A DNA stretch of 64,000 nucleotides from Berkiella_A sp964633725. GTDB lineage: Bacteria > Pseudomonadota > Gammaproteobacteria > Berkiellales > Berkiellaceae. The DNA lies in NCBI GenBank assembly GCA_964633725.1, contig CAZWHY010000013.1:12744-76743 (forward strand), written 5' to 3'. This document shows positions 9,352 to 18,700 of the stretch, piece by piece. Under the pieces are notes generated by a model, which was given only the letters and a program-made list of their open reading frames with translations, was not told where the DNA came from and made no database searches. Made by a program: the position numbers and the translations under genes. How positions within the stretch are numbered: the stretch's first letter is position 1; every line of letters starts with the position of its first letter.

Positions 9352-10535
9352 CTCATTTGCCTATTGATGTATAAAAGAGTGACATCATCTGGATGTTCCC
9401 TTTGAACATCTAATTTCAAATACGCTAACATTTCATTTAACGTTATTTTCGCATGCATACACTCTAGTAACCTACTTTCCTTTTCTTTCAAAGAGTTTCC
9501 TTCAATTTCTTCCATAAGCCCATCAGAAAAAAGTGTTAATAATCCATCTTCTGGGAATAATATCTGATGTTCATCAAACGCCACATCATCTACCATTCCC
9601 ACGCCAAATCCTTTGCCTTCCAGAAAAACGGCTTGATTCGCACTGACCATGATAGGACTTGGATAATGTCCAGCAATACTATAGGTGAGTTTATGCGTTT
9701 GCGTATCTAGTACACAATATACCATGGTAAGATATTTTCCCAATCCAGCCTTTTTAATATAGCCATTTGCTTTTTTCATCACTAATTTAGGGTGTAAGAT
9801 TGTTTGATTATTATGGCTATTATAATTTTGCAACATCTGATCAAAGAATACTTTTAACATCATTGTGACAAAAGCGCTCGAGGCACCATGCCCTGAAACA
9901 TCCGCCAGATAAAATCCAACCTTATTCGCATTAATTTGAAAATAATCTACCATATCGCCACTTAAATATAATGAAGGTAATATTTTTGACGTAAATTGAT
10001 ATGGCTCTATCACCATATTTTCATTGGGAAAAATATGTTCTTGGGCACTTTTTCCTGCTTTTTGATCGTACTCTAGCTCTTCAAGGCTTGTTTGAAGCTT
10101 TTGATTCATCTCCTCTAGCTGATGCCTATACATCTTATTGTCATGAATAATACGAGCTCGCTCTAGTGCTTTGCAAATAGAATGTTCAATCTGTGGGAAA
10201 TTTTCTGGCAATTTCTCAATACAATCCCACGCCCCCAACCTCAAAGATTGTAAAACATCCGTCTGATCACTCGAGACTAAGCTAATAATCGGCATATCAG
10301 GAAAATGATGGCCAAAATATGACAAAACATCAAAACCCAATTCTGAGTGAGACGCTAAATCTATCATTAACAAATCAGCGCCTTCCTTTTCAAACTCATC
10401 GACAATAGCCGCTTGATTATCATGGCTTGAAAAAGAAAATCCTAAATCCATAAAAAACGCACGCAATAAATCATTAGCACATACGTCTTTCGTTAATGTT
10501 AAAATTTTACCATAGGTTTTTGCTTGCGAAATCAT
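9348..10535 (-). CDS. Response regulator with PP2C-type (SpoIIE/RsbU) phosphatase domain, HsbR-like
   Basis: About 395 residues. A receiver domain (about 1-125) has a candidate phospho-Asp in LLMIDLAS, followed by a coiled-coil linker (about 130-180) and a PPM/SpoIIE phosphatase domain with the metal motifs GDMVDYF, ADVSGHG and FSDG. I chose the ATG at 10535 (AGG site 5-8 bases upstream) over a GTG two codons earlier. Proteins of this layout dephosphorylate a STAS partner under two-component control, and the partner is the overlapping downstream gene. No cognate kinase or HPt partner is adjacent. Confidence 0.87.
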   Translation of the reverse strand: MISQAKTYGKILTLTKDVCANDLLRAFFMDLGFSFSSHDNQAAIVDEFEKEGADLLMIDLASHSELGFDVLSYFGHHFPDMPIISLVSSDQTDVLQSLRLGAWDCIEKLPENFPQIEHSICKALERARIIHDNKMYRHQLEEMNQKLQTSLEELEYDQKAGKSAQEHIFPNENMVIEPYQFTSKILPSLYLSGDMVDYFQINANKVGFYLADVSGHGASSAFVTMMLKVFFDQMLQNYNSHNNQTILHPKLVMKKANGYIKKAGLGKYLTMVYCVLDTQTHKLTYSIAGHYPSPIMVSANQAVFLEGKGFGVGMVDDVAFDEHQILFPEDGLLTLFSDGLMEEIEGNSLKEKESRLLECMHAKITLNEMLAYLKLDVQREHPDDVTLLYINRQMR

Positions 10536-10708
10536 AAACACCTGTTGATTAATCTAGTACATATATTCAAGCTTTACAGATTTTTAGCTCTTATATGTTC
10601 TTTATCGCCACTTGTGTGTATGACTATAGTCTGAGAAAATAGGCTGGATGAGAAAACAGCACTTTACAATGTGAAAGCAGGGAGAAAAAGGGAAAAATAT
10701 TTTTATAT

Positions 10709-10718
10709 CCCCCCCCCC
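10709..10718. repeat. Homopolymeric C10 tract
   Basis: Ten consecutive C on the plus strand (G10 on the minus strand) in the 200-bp gap between mlaA and the start of the phosphatase-STAS-lapB operon, about 175 bp upstream of that operon. Such tracts are prone to slippage. No promoter elements can be placed with confidence relative to it. Confidence 0.9.
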
Positions 10719-10742
10719 TAAAATAATATTTACTTTATGACA

Positions 10743-11486
10743 TTACTCATCCATAAAGTCCTCTAAATCATCCAATGGATCTTCGCCTTCATCAAAATCA
10801 CTACCGCCATCCGTACTAAGGAAGGTTCTGCGTTGTAAAAAAGCATCTCTGATAAGTGTATATTCATCCAAAGCAATGGTTGTCAGAACCGACTCAGCAT
10901 GCAAGATGTTCGCACGCTTATCTGTAAGGTTCAAAGCCAATAAACCCAATCTAACATCACGAGACGGTATCCAAGGCCAGACACTCATTCCCCAATCAAA
11001 TCCAAGCCCTATACCATCACGAATCGTAGAAGGCCCTAAAAAAGGTATCATCAAATAAGCAGATTGCTCGTAACCCCAAACATAAAGTGTCTGGCCAAAG
11101 TCCTCTTTGCGTCTGTCTAAGCCCATCTCACCTGCCGCATCAAAAAACCCTAGCAACCCTATGGTTGAATTTATGCTAAAACGTGCTAAATCATGGGCAG
11201 CATAGTTAAACTTGCCTTGCAATACATCATTGGCAACAGTGGTGATTTCTTCTAAATTACTAAAGAAATTACCGATCCCTGTACGCACAGGCCTAGGCAC
11301 GTAATTTTTATAAAAATAAGCGGTTGGCTTAATAACGGCTCTATCTACAGTGCGATTAAAACCATATATTTCTCTATTCATACGTTCAAAAGGATCATCT
11401 GGATTTTTAGGCGTACCAGCACAACCCCCTAAAATAAATGTCACACTCAAAACTGAAAGAACCGATGATTTTATCTTGCGCTGCAT
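10743..11486 (-). CDS. mlaA: MlaA (VacJ) outer membrane lipoprotein
   Basis: 247 residues. A lipoprotein signal peptide with lipobox LGGC (Cys22) is followed by the MlaA domain starting at NPDDPFERMNR, the family signature. MlaA sits in the outer membrane and removes misplaced phospholipids from the outer leaflet, passing them to MlaC/MlaFEDB. The other mla genes are not nearby. The acidic C-terminal tail (DFDEGEDPLDDLEDFMDE) is a lineage-specific extension. Confidence 0.93.
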   Translation of the reverse strand: MQRKIKSSVLSVLSVTFILGGCAGTPKNPDDPFERMNREIYGFNRTVDRAVIKPTAYFYKNYVPRPVRTGIGNFFSNLEEITTVANDVLQGKFNYAAHDLARFSINSTIGLLGFFDAAGEMGLDRRKEDFGQTLYVWGYEQSAYLMIPFLGPSTIRDGIGLGFDWGMSVWPWIPSRDVRLGLLALNLTDKRANILHAESVLTTIALDEYTLIRDAFLQRRTFLSTDGGSDFDEGEDPLDDLEDFMDE

Positions 11487-11555
11487 AAATTATTAACTCT
11501 AATCATTAATTTAAATTACTCAAACCCAATAGATTGACCTATTCCATTCTAGCGC

Positions 11556-11591
11556 AAAAAAAAAGCCCTGCATAACCGCAGAGCTCTTTTT
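11556..11591 (-). terminator. Intrinsic terminator after the kinase gene
   Basis: Read on the minus strand: a GC-containing stem (AGAGC-CTGC arm pairing with GCAG-GCT), a 6-base loop, and then a run of nine T (A9 at 11556-11564 on the plus strand). It lies about 35 bp after the kinase stop and before mlaA, separating the two units. Confidence 0.8.
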
Positions 11592-11624
11592 AATTAATCT
11601 TGAGATACAAAATATTTTTTGAGG

Positions 11625-12563
11625 TTAACTAAATAATTCCATAAACCGTAAAGCCGGATATTCTAAAATTTTATCCGCTAAGTTTTGCATTTCTAAGTGT
11701 TTATGGTGTAATAGTTTGTCTTTATGGACAACATGATATTGCCTAAACCGCCAAAATGCCGTGGCCACAGCCGCATAAATAGTGAATGTTTGTAACGTTT
11801 CTTTTTCAGTTGACAGTAATTTTTGATTTTTATTGTAGCCAGATATGAGGTGCTTAGCTTTTTCAAAACATATATTATTGTCATACTGACAAGTACCGAC
11901 AATCGCCATCCCAAGATCAAACATACGATAATAGGAACACGCCTCTTCAAAATCCATAAGCGCAATTAATTTATTCTCTTTAATAATAATATTGTCATAG
12001 AAAATATCCCCATGAATCAATGACTTTGGTAAATCTTTAGGAATATTTTCTTGTAAATACGCTTCTTTTACAGAAAGCCATTGAATAAACGAATGTTTAA
12101 TATCCTCTTTATTCAATTCAGAGAAATATTTACGCCCATAAGGAAATGACTTCGAAAGATACGTTGGAGCAGGCACTTTATGCAAGTCACTTATTATTTC
12201 ACCTAATTGAACCATGACTGGATCACTTAAGTCCTTGATGACTTCACCCTCTATATATTTTTTAAGCGTGATAGGCTTATCATCATATAAAATCACTTTT
12301 GCGCCTTCTTTAGACGCTATTACTTTTGAGGTATGGATTGATTGTTGCTCTAAGTAACACAATAAATCTGCCAAATTGCTAGAATCTCTGAATGATTTTT
12401 TTTCACATATTGTTAAAACATATTTGCCTAATTTTGTTTCAACATAATAATTTGTATTTTCTGAGCCACCCTCAAGAGCAGAAAATTTTATAATATCACC
12501 TACCCCGAATATATGGGTGAGTGTTTCTATCGTACTATGATTATATTGCGTATATATGGCCAT
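11625..12563 (-). CDS. APH-fold small-molecule kinase (homoserine kinase type II / hydroxy-amino-acid kinase-like)
   Basis: 312 residues, COG2334 ThrB/APH family. The catalytic-loop motif is HGDIFYDN (H184-G185-D186, N191) and the metal-binding D204 is in LMDFE. The ATG at 12563 has a good AAGGAAG site. Known members phosphorylate homoserine, hydroxylysine or choline-type hydroxyls. It follows the 2OG-Fe(II) dioxygenase gene by 19 bp, so both are probably one operon ended by the terminator at 11556-11591. Without thrA or thrC nearby, a kinase acting on a hydroxylated amino acid made by its neighbour is as plausible as homoserine kinase. Confidence 0.78.
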   Translation of the reverse strand: MAIYTQYNHSTIETLTHIFGVGDIIKFSALEGGSENTNYYVETKLGKYVLTICEKKSFRDSSNLADLLCYLEQQSIHTSKVIASKEGAKVILYDDKPITLKKYIEGEVIKDLSDPVMVQLGEIISDLHKVPAPTYLSKSFPYGRKYFSELNKEDIKHSFIQWLSVKEAYLQENIPKDLPKSLIHGDIFYDNIIIKENKLIALMDFEEACSYYRMFDLGMAIVGTCQYDNNICFEKAKHLISGYNKNQKLLSTEKETLQTFTIYAAVATAFWRFRQYHVVHKDKLLHHKHLEMQNLADKILEYPALRFMELFS

Positions 12564-12582
12564 AACTTCCTTAAGAATATTT

Positions 12583-13356
12583 TTAATGTAGGCTCTCTAT
12601 TGGAACAAAATCCAATAAAATAATATCCCTATAACCTTCGGTAATACCATCAGCTGAGTCAATAGAGGAAACACTATGCCAAACAGAACGATTGAAGAAA
12701 TAAGAATCAAAAAGATTCTCTTGCGTCAAGATAGTCTCTACCTCTACAGATGGGGATGCCCCATGGCCATAAAAATGATTTTCACCTCCTGTAATATTGT
12801 GCCGCTTGATGAGATGTTGTACGGTAAACATTTCGTCATCACGATGTATGCCTTCTGGGGTAGGGTTACCTGGGCAGCCAGGAATCGCTCGAATTTTAAT
12901 TTGATGGATCCCAACCTTCCAGTAAACAGAGCGCCTAGTTATGTCATAAGGTAAGTTCTTGAAATCAACCCGGATGAGTGAATGCAAAAATGGATTGTTA
13001 ATGGTCTTTTCTAACAGAGGGGGAAATGCTCTATCTATGCCACCATTCAGAGGATTAATTTCTAAGCTTTGATAGAAAGTGGTATTAGGTTGATGTTTCA
13101 ATTGTGAAGTAGCCGTATTTAGACAAAACTCACCATATCGTCTCAAACGATAACTTCCACCATCCGCCATATAGCGATCAACGCCTAGAGCCTCCCAGCT
13201 TTGAATAAACTCTTTTTTTGCATGATGAATAGCGGGTAAAAAAGAAAAATATCTAGCGGGAACGATTACACAATTATTCTGTGAAAGCGTTCTAGAAACT
13301 TTGAAATCAATAGATATTTTTGCTAAATTCCTTTTTTGTAATGGTACAGCGAACAT
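12583..13356 (-). CDS. 2OG-Fe(II) dioxygenase, free-amino-acid hydroxylase family (PF10014-like)
   Basis: 257 residues, resembling the family of bacterial L-isoleucine/L-leucine hydroxylases. Iron ligands are visible as H171-x-D173 in PEGIHRDDEMF and H227 in VWHSVS; R243 in EGYRDIILLDF is a candidate 2-oxoglutarate-binding arginine. The family usually has HRDG; here the glycine is Asp. Characterised relatives hydroxylate free aliphatic amino acids. It is the first gene of a two-gene unit with an APH-type kinase. The substrate cannot be told from sequence. Confidence 0.8.
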   Translation of the reverse strand: MFAVPLQKRNLAKISIDFKVSRTLSQNNCVIVPARYFSFLPAIHHAKKEFIQSWEALGVDRYMADGGSYRLRRYGEFCLNTATSQLKHQPNTTFYQSLEINPLNGGIDRAFPPLLEKTINNPFLHSLIRVDFKNLPYDITRRSVYWKVGIHQIKIRAIPGCPGNPTPEGIHRDDEMFTVQHLIKRHNITGGENHFYGHGASPSVEVETILTQENLFDSYFFNRSVWHSVSSIDSADGITEGYRDIILLDFVPIESLH

Positions 13357-13483
13357 AAATATAACCTTAAAATTTTCTGAAACGACAACATGTTTTTTTC
13401 AAGGCAAAACAATACGGAATACCTTGGAAAAATTCTGCGGATGCCAGTATCTTCCTAACGCTTTAAAGCAATACACGAAAAAT

Positions 13484-13545
13484 CTTAATGCTTAATGCTT
13501 AATGCTTAATGCTTAATGCTTAATGCTTAATGCTTAATGCTTAAT
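13484..13545. repeat. Heptamer tandem repeat (CTTAATG), left block
   Basis: About nine head-to-tail copies of the 7-bp unit CTTAATG running straight into an assembly gap. The region lies between the dioxygenase start and the porin stop. Confidence 0.95.
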
Positions 13546-13645
13546 NNNNNNNNNNNNNNNNNNNNNNNNNNNNNNNNNNNNNNNNNNNNNNNNNNNNNNN
13601 NNNNNNNNNNNNNNNNNNNNNNNNNNNNNNNNNNNNNNNNNNNNN
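13546..13645. other. Assembly gap (100 N)
   Basis: Exactly 100 N placed inside the heptamer array; the true repeat length is unknown. Confidence 0.99.
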
Positions 13646-13702
13646 CTTAATGCTTAATGCTTAATGCTTAATGCTTAATGCTTAATGCTTAATGCTTAAT
13701 AC
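13646..13702. repeat. Heptamer tandem repeat (CTTAATG), middle block
   Basis: Eight copies of the same heptamer, the last reading CTTAATA, between the two N gaps. Confidence 0.95.
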
Positions 13703-13802
13703 NNNNNNNNNNNNNNNNNNNNNNNNNNNNNNNNNNNNNNNNNNNNNNNNNNNNNNNNNNNNNNNNNNNNNNNNNNNNNNNNNNNNNNNNNNNNNNNNNN
13801 NN
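13703..13802. other. Assembly gap (100 N)
   Basis: A second run of exactly 100 N, between the heptamer block and the 16-mer block. Confidence 0.99.
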
Positions 13803-13930
13803 TTAAATAGCTTAATGCTTAAATAGCTTAATGCTTAAATAGCTTAATGCTTAAATAGCTTAATGCTTAAATAACTTAATGCTTAAATAGCTTAATGCTT
13901 AAATAACTTAATGCTTAAATAGCTTAATGC
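13803..13930. repeat. 16-bp tandem repeat built from the heptamer
   Basis: Eight exact-length units of TTAAATAGCTTAATGC; units 5 and 7 have TTAAATAA. Each unit contains one heptamer CTTAATG plus a 9-base variant of it, so this block looks derived from the heptamer array. The following 13931-14098 holds no ORF that I can support. Confidence 0.95.
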
Positions 13931-14098
13931 TACTTAGTTGCACAATGTGTGCAAGAGGGTATAGAGCGAAAGTGAAGATACGGGAACGAGATGAATTGTA
14001 CAAGATATTTGATAATACAGCAAGTATGGGCATTACCAATACGGCGTAAATGCAAAAGCGACTAAATAATCACTTAACTAACTATAGGTTCTAAAACA

Positions 14099-14119
14099 CC
14101 GCGGCAAACAAAACCGCGG
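14099..14119 (-). terminator. Possible terminator hairpin after the porin gene
   Basis: CCGCGG at 14099-14104 and again at 14114-14119 (self-complementary hexamers) form a 6-bp GC stem with a 9-base loop, 30 bp after the porin stop on the minus strand. Only a short T stretch follows, so termination strength is uncertain. Confidence 0.5.
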
Positions 14120-14148
14120 CGCATAGGACTGAACTATGAGTCTAAAAC

Positions 14149-15621
14149 CTACCAGTTTACAATACCTTTAAAGCCCCAAGCATTAACATCTATGCTGTTA
14201 GGCATGTTAATACGAGAATAATTAGCGATGAATCTAATATGATCGTTCACCCAATAGTTCAACCCGACTGTGGTGTTGTGCATAGAACCTACAATCGCAT
14301 TCACGCCAACACCGGCAGGCAACGTTCTGGGTACAGGATTGGCCAAACTAGCAGAGCCCGGCACAAATTTGCCGTCATCAATTAATGATAAATAACTGTG
14401 ACGAATCGCGACTTCCCAAGCCCCTTTATGAGAACGTGGACGCACGCGGCCAAACGTACCACTGACAAAATCATAATCTCTGGCTTCACGCGTAATAATA
14501 TATGATGCCATAAAGTAATAACCATGATAGGTTAAATCACCACCTGGCTGGCGCTGATCGCCAACAAGAAAGATTTCTTCACGATCGGCTTTGGTATGCA
14601 TATACTCACCCGAAATCATGAAGGGACCCCAACGACCCGCCGCTTCTAAACCAATCGTGTAAAAATTATTGACTGAATTTAGTGGAACATTGGTAAACAA
14701 AATAGGGGATTGCTTATTGGCAATTTCAGGTGTTGCAAACCAATTTTGAATATTGGCTCTATTATGTAAATTTTGGTATTTTGCAGAAAATCCAAGATGA
14801 TACACTGTAAAATCATCATGTTTTGGTGAGAAAGTAATACGGCCACCCATCCCTAATGGATCACTGCCTGCATCACTGCCCAAAGGCCCGGTTGCAGGTG
14901 CTGGCGCACCAGGTGCAACCACATACGGGTTGGTTGAAATACTATCGCCATATTGTGTCGTACCAGCTCTAGGTACATACATTGCAGTCGCTACGGTGAA
15001 ATAATTATTATGCCATTCACCATAAAGACCCAATCCCAAAGCTGGATTATCAAAAGCTTGTGAAGGTGCCGAGACTTCCATAAAAGAACCATCGTTAGAA
15101 CTTGCCCAGCTTTCTAAACCAAAAGGTATGCTTATCTGACCACCCGCAAACCAAATATTTTTGCAGCCATTATATCCAATAAAAGCCTCACCGAAATAAG
15201 CAGCACCAGAGTCGCCAAAAATATTAACTGTATTGGGGCTATTGACTGCATAGTTATAACCACCATATGTTGCTGTTGCTGCATTTTGCCCAACAGGTCG
15301 GCCTAATGCACTATCCACAAAGTCTAAGTCTAATTTATAAATCCAAGCATCGCCCACGCCGCCTTTAAACGTGACACGAGCTGAACGAATCATAGAGCCA
15401 TCAGGAAATTTAGAACGCTCATCGCTACCGCCATTATAAAAAGCCGAAGTAAAATGTAAGCGACCCCCAATTTTAAACCAAAAATCTGTGTTATCTAATT
15501 CAAAGACTTCTAAACCGCCATTAGAGTCAACTGTCATCGTTGCTGCAGCTGTCCCCGTGGTAAACGCACCGATTCCAGCGAGCGCTAGTATCGCTAATTT
15601 ATTTTTTGTTATTTTACTCAA
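14149..15621 (-). CDS. OprP/OprO-type (phosphate-selective-like) outer membrane porin
   Basis: 490 residues from the chosen start. The frame is open to an ATG at 15663, but a TTG at 15621 has an AGGAG site 9 bases upstream and gives a compact signal peptide (MSKITKNKLAILALAGIG, cleavage after the AAA around residue 26), so I prefer it. The mature part is beta-strand rich with the porin O/P features IGGRLHF, RSARVTFKG and YKLDLDFVD, and it ends in W (GIVNW), as outer membrane barrels do with aromatics. It likely forms a 16-strand channel. The substrate is not inferable; the OprP name reflects family, not proven phosphate specificity. Confidence 0.82.
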   Translation of the reverse strand: MSKITKNKLAILALAGIGAFTTGTAAATMTVDSNGGLEVFELDNTDFWFKIGGRLHFTSAFYNGGSDERSKFPDGSMIRSARVTFKGGVGDAWIYKLDLDFVDSALGRPVGQNAATATYGGYNYAVNSPNTVNIFGDSGAAYFGEAFIGYNGCKNIWFAGGQISIPFGLESWASSNDGSFMEVSAPSQAFDNPALGLGLYGEWHNNYFTVATAMYVPRAGTTQYGDSISTNPYVVAPGAPAPATGPLGSDAGSDPLGMGGRITFSPKHDDFTVYHLGFSAKYQNLHNRANIQNWFATPEIANKQSPILFTNVPLNSVNNFYTIGLEAAGRWGPFMISGEYMHTKADREEIFLVGDQRQPGGDLTYHGYYFMASYIITREARDYDFVSGTFGRVRPRSHKGAWEVAIRHSYLSLIDDGKFVPGSASLANPVPRTLPAGVGVNAIVGSMHNTTVGLNYWVNDHIRFIANYSRINMPNSIDVNAWGFKGIVNW

Positions 15622-15735
15622 TTTACCATTCTCCTGAGGAATACATAAAGGCAAGCTAATCATTAGACTTACATATCACAGATATAGCCGAGTAATATAA
15701 CGTTGTTTCATACTTCTTTCAACTCTCGTTCCTTA

Positions 15736-18700
15736 TCAAGAGTCAGAGTCAGAAACAGAAATATCTTTCTCTGGCTCTGTTCGCCAGATGCCATCTTGAA
15801 TAAAGCACTGCCAGCCCCATTGGAACCATTTAATTAGAGAAAAAGCTAACCACAAAGCCCAAAGCAACATTAAAATTCTATAAACAAACATGGGAACTGA
15901 CACAATCCAAATACTAGATAAATCATTGAGTACTTTATCTTGGTACCAACGTAATTCATAAGCATTGTTTGCCCAAAAGTTTGAATGCACAAGATTATTA
16001 GTTGGAGAGGCAAGTTGCATTTGTGGGTTGCCCAACAAACCAGTTGAGATGCAATTGATTATCGCCAGTACAAATATCAACGTTAAAAAGACTAAAGCCC
16101 CTTGTAGAATTTGAAAATGAATCACTTGAAGTTTAGAACCATATTGATTTCTGACTTGCATCATTACAAACCATAATACAACCGCTAATGCGGCAATAGG
16201 TGTGCTGAGTGTCACGCCTAATCCCAATAATATCCATTGCCAAATGGCCAATGGCGTCCGCCTTGACAGCCCCAGCATCACGGCTAAAATAATCATTAAG
16301 ATAACCACAGCCCAATACTGAACCGCAGGCCCTAACTCTGGTCCCTTGAGATACAATATCCATCTGTCTTTACTTAATCTTATATCCGTAAAGTTATTAG
16401 TCGCTTCACTATTTAGACTAATACCATCAGGCGTATATTGCATACCCAAAGTTTGTTGGTTTTGCCATTGCACCCTAAGATTTTGTTCTCCAGGATGAAC
16501 GGGGAAAGTTAATTGCCTTCCTTCTAAAGAAATGGGCTGACTCACATTGTCGATCAATACATCTTTTAGTATGCTGTTTTTAGGTAATGAAATAGCATGC
16601 TGCATGCCTTGGCTACTTTTGATTTTTATATCCAAGGTATGATCAGATTGCCTCAAACCCGGCATTACCTGATAGCGTGTTTCTTCTATTGTCAGTGTAT
16701 TACCAGAAATGGCTTTTGGCTTAATGACATCTATAGTCAATACTTCATTACCCCATGGTTGCCACTTTGGCATCCATTGCCCTACTTGGCTACTCTCATG
16801 AATCATTGGGATCCCTGAAAAGCTCACATGCCATTTGGGAATAGCTTGCAAAGCCCAGATCTCTTTCACTTGAGTGGATGATAGTGCTTTTAGTTTGATA
16901 CTAGGCTGTATGGATAATTCAGAGTACCAAGTCACTCGATTTTGTCCATGCCCCAATTGCACTTTTGCTTGCCCCTCTTCCACTTTAACGTGAGGTGATA
17001 GTATTTTTTCACCCGCTAACAAAGGTAATGTAAGATGTATAGCACTACGTTTGGGGGCTATACGAGTCACCTCATGATAAATTTTCCAATCCAACCCTAA
17101 TTGTAATTTTCGAGTATAGCTTACAAAGCTCGGCATGTCGGACAACGTTAGTTTTTGCGCCGTTCCACTAATCGTTGTTTTCAGTTGTTTATTAAATTGT
17201 AAAGATTGGCCGGTGAGCTGATTATTTAATAGCCCGCTAACTGACCATCCGTCCGACTCAATTACTATATATTTAGGCTTTAAATTATAATCAAAACTCA
17301 AACTAAATTGTGTTTGTTCTACGACTGAACCTAACATTACAATTTCATGCTGCCCTTTTTCAACCAATAACCATAACCTACCCTGTTTATCTGTTTTAAT
17401 CGCTTTTGCAGGCTCTCCATTCAATAAAATATTTTGCAACGCCCAACCACTAGAGGCATTAGGTAAAGGCACAGCAACCTGCTCTATAGTATTAATAGCT
17501 AATCTAAGTGTTAACTGTTTATCATCTATATTGACTTGTGACTGAGAAAAATCCGCACACCTTGGAAAACAATTCGCCGGTGTGAGCAAATAATTTTTCA
17601 ATTCGGTTAACATCGCTTGCTCGGGAATATCAGCATAGGCTTTTTCAATGCTACCTGTCATTCCCAATATTAAAATCAATGGTAATAACAGCGTTGCTAT
17701 TCCAGAACTGGCCGAACCAGATTTCCCCTGGCCAGATTTCTCTTGGCCAGATTTCTCTTGGCCAGATTTTTTCCCAAAAGATAAATCCCTATCAAAACCC
17801 GAGGTTTTAAATGGTCTCACCAAAGCATAAATCAAAGTCATCACCATCATCACTTGCAAATATTTTAATAACGAAACAAGCCAAGCAGGCATTAACCATA
17901 ATGACAAGTCCTGTTCTTGGGTGACAGGCCCTTGCCAATCTAATCGTATGACATTCCACGACCATTTAGGTAAACCAGGACCTGTTTGCACTTTGCTATT
18001 GGGATCATAATCTCGCAACTCTGCTTCTTGCTCAGCAAGTGGTTGCGTTAATTTTCGACTCATTTTTTTCATTGGCGCACCTAATGTTGCCACCACACTG
18101 TCTGCCGCACCACGGCCATCCATTGAGATGCGCTCATCTGACATCATATTTTGCGTCACAGGTTGTCTAGAATAAGGTTGTACAATAGAATCTGCACGTG
18201 ATAACTGTGGATATAACGCGGTTTGGATTTGTTTACCCATAAAAGGTATCGCCAATAATACTAATAGGGTGAGCGATGCAAAATACCCCCAACTCAGTGC
18301 TGTCTTCGCAGTACTTTGAGGAATGGCTCTGGCCAACGCCATCGTAGTTAAAACCGCCAACCAACTCCAAAGAGGTGCACCAGGCTCATGATAGGTTAAA
18401 ACTAATGTTGCAAGCCCTAATAACCCCCAGCCTAAACCTAATAATTTAATCATCGCCAAGCTAATAAACAAAACTGAGAATAAATCTAATAAATTCCAGT
18501 CACGTAACCAAGCATCGCTTACTTTATCCACGCCCATAGCGTGAAATAACTTCCAACCAGGTGGCAAATATAACGTTGCACTTAAATTTTGTACATCTCG
18601 TTGCCAACCAATCGCCGGAAACCTAAATGTTTTATCTGCTAAACGACTCGTGGCCGTTAAATTCAAATGGCCGTTACGAATTTCTACGCCTGGTTGTGGG

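Noticed and set aside
13484..13930. CRISPR-like regular repeats
   Set aside because: The units are contiguous 7- and 16-bp tandem repeats without spacers, and no cas gene is present.
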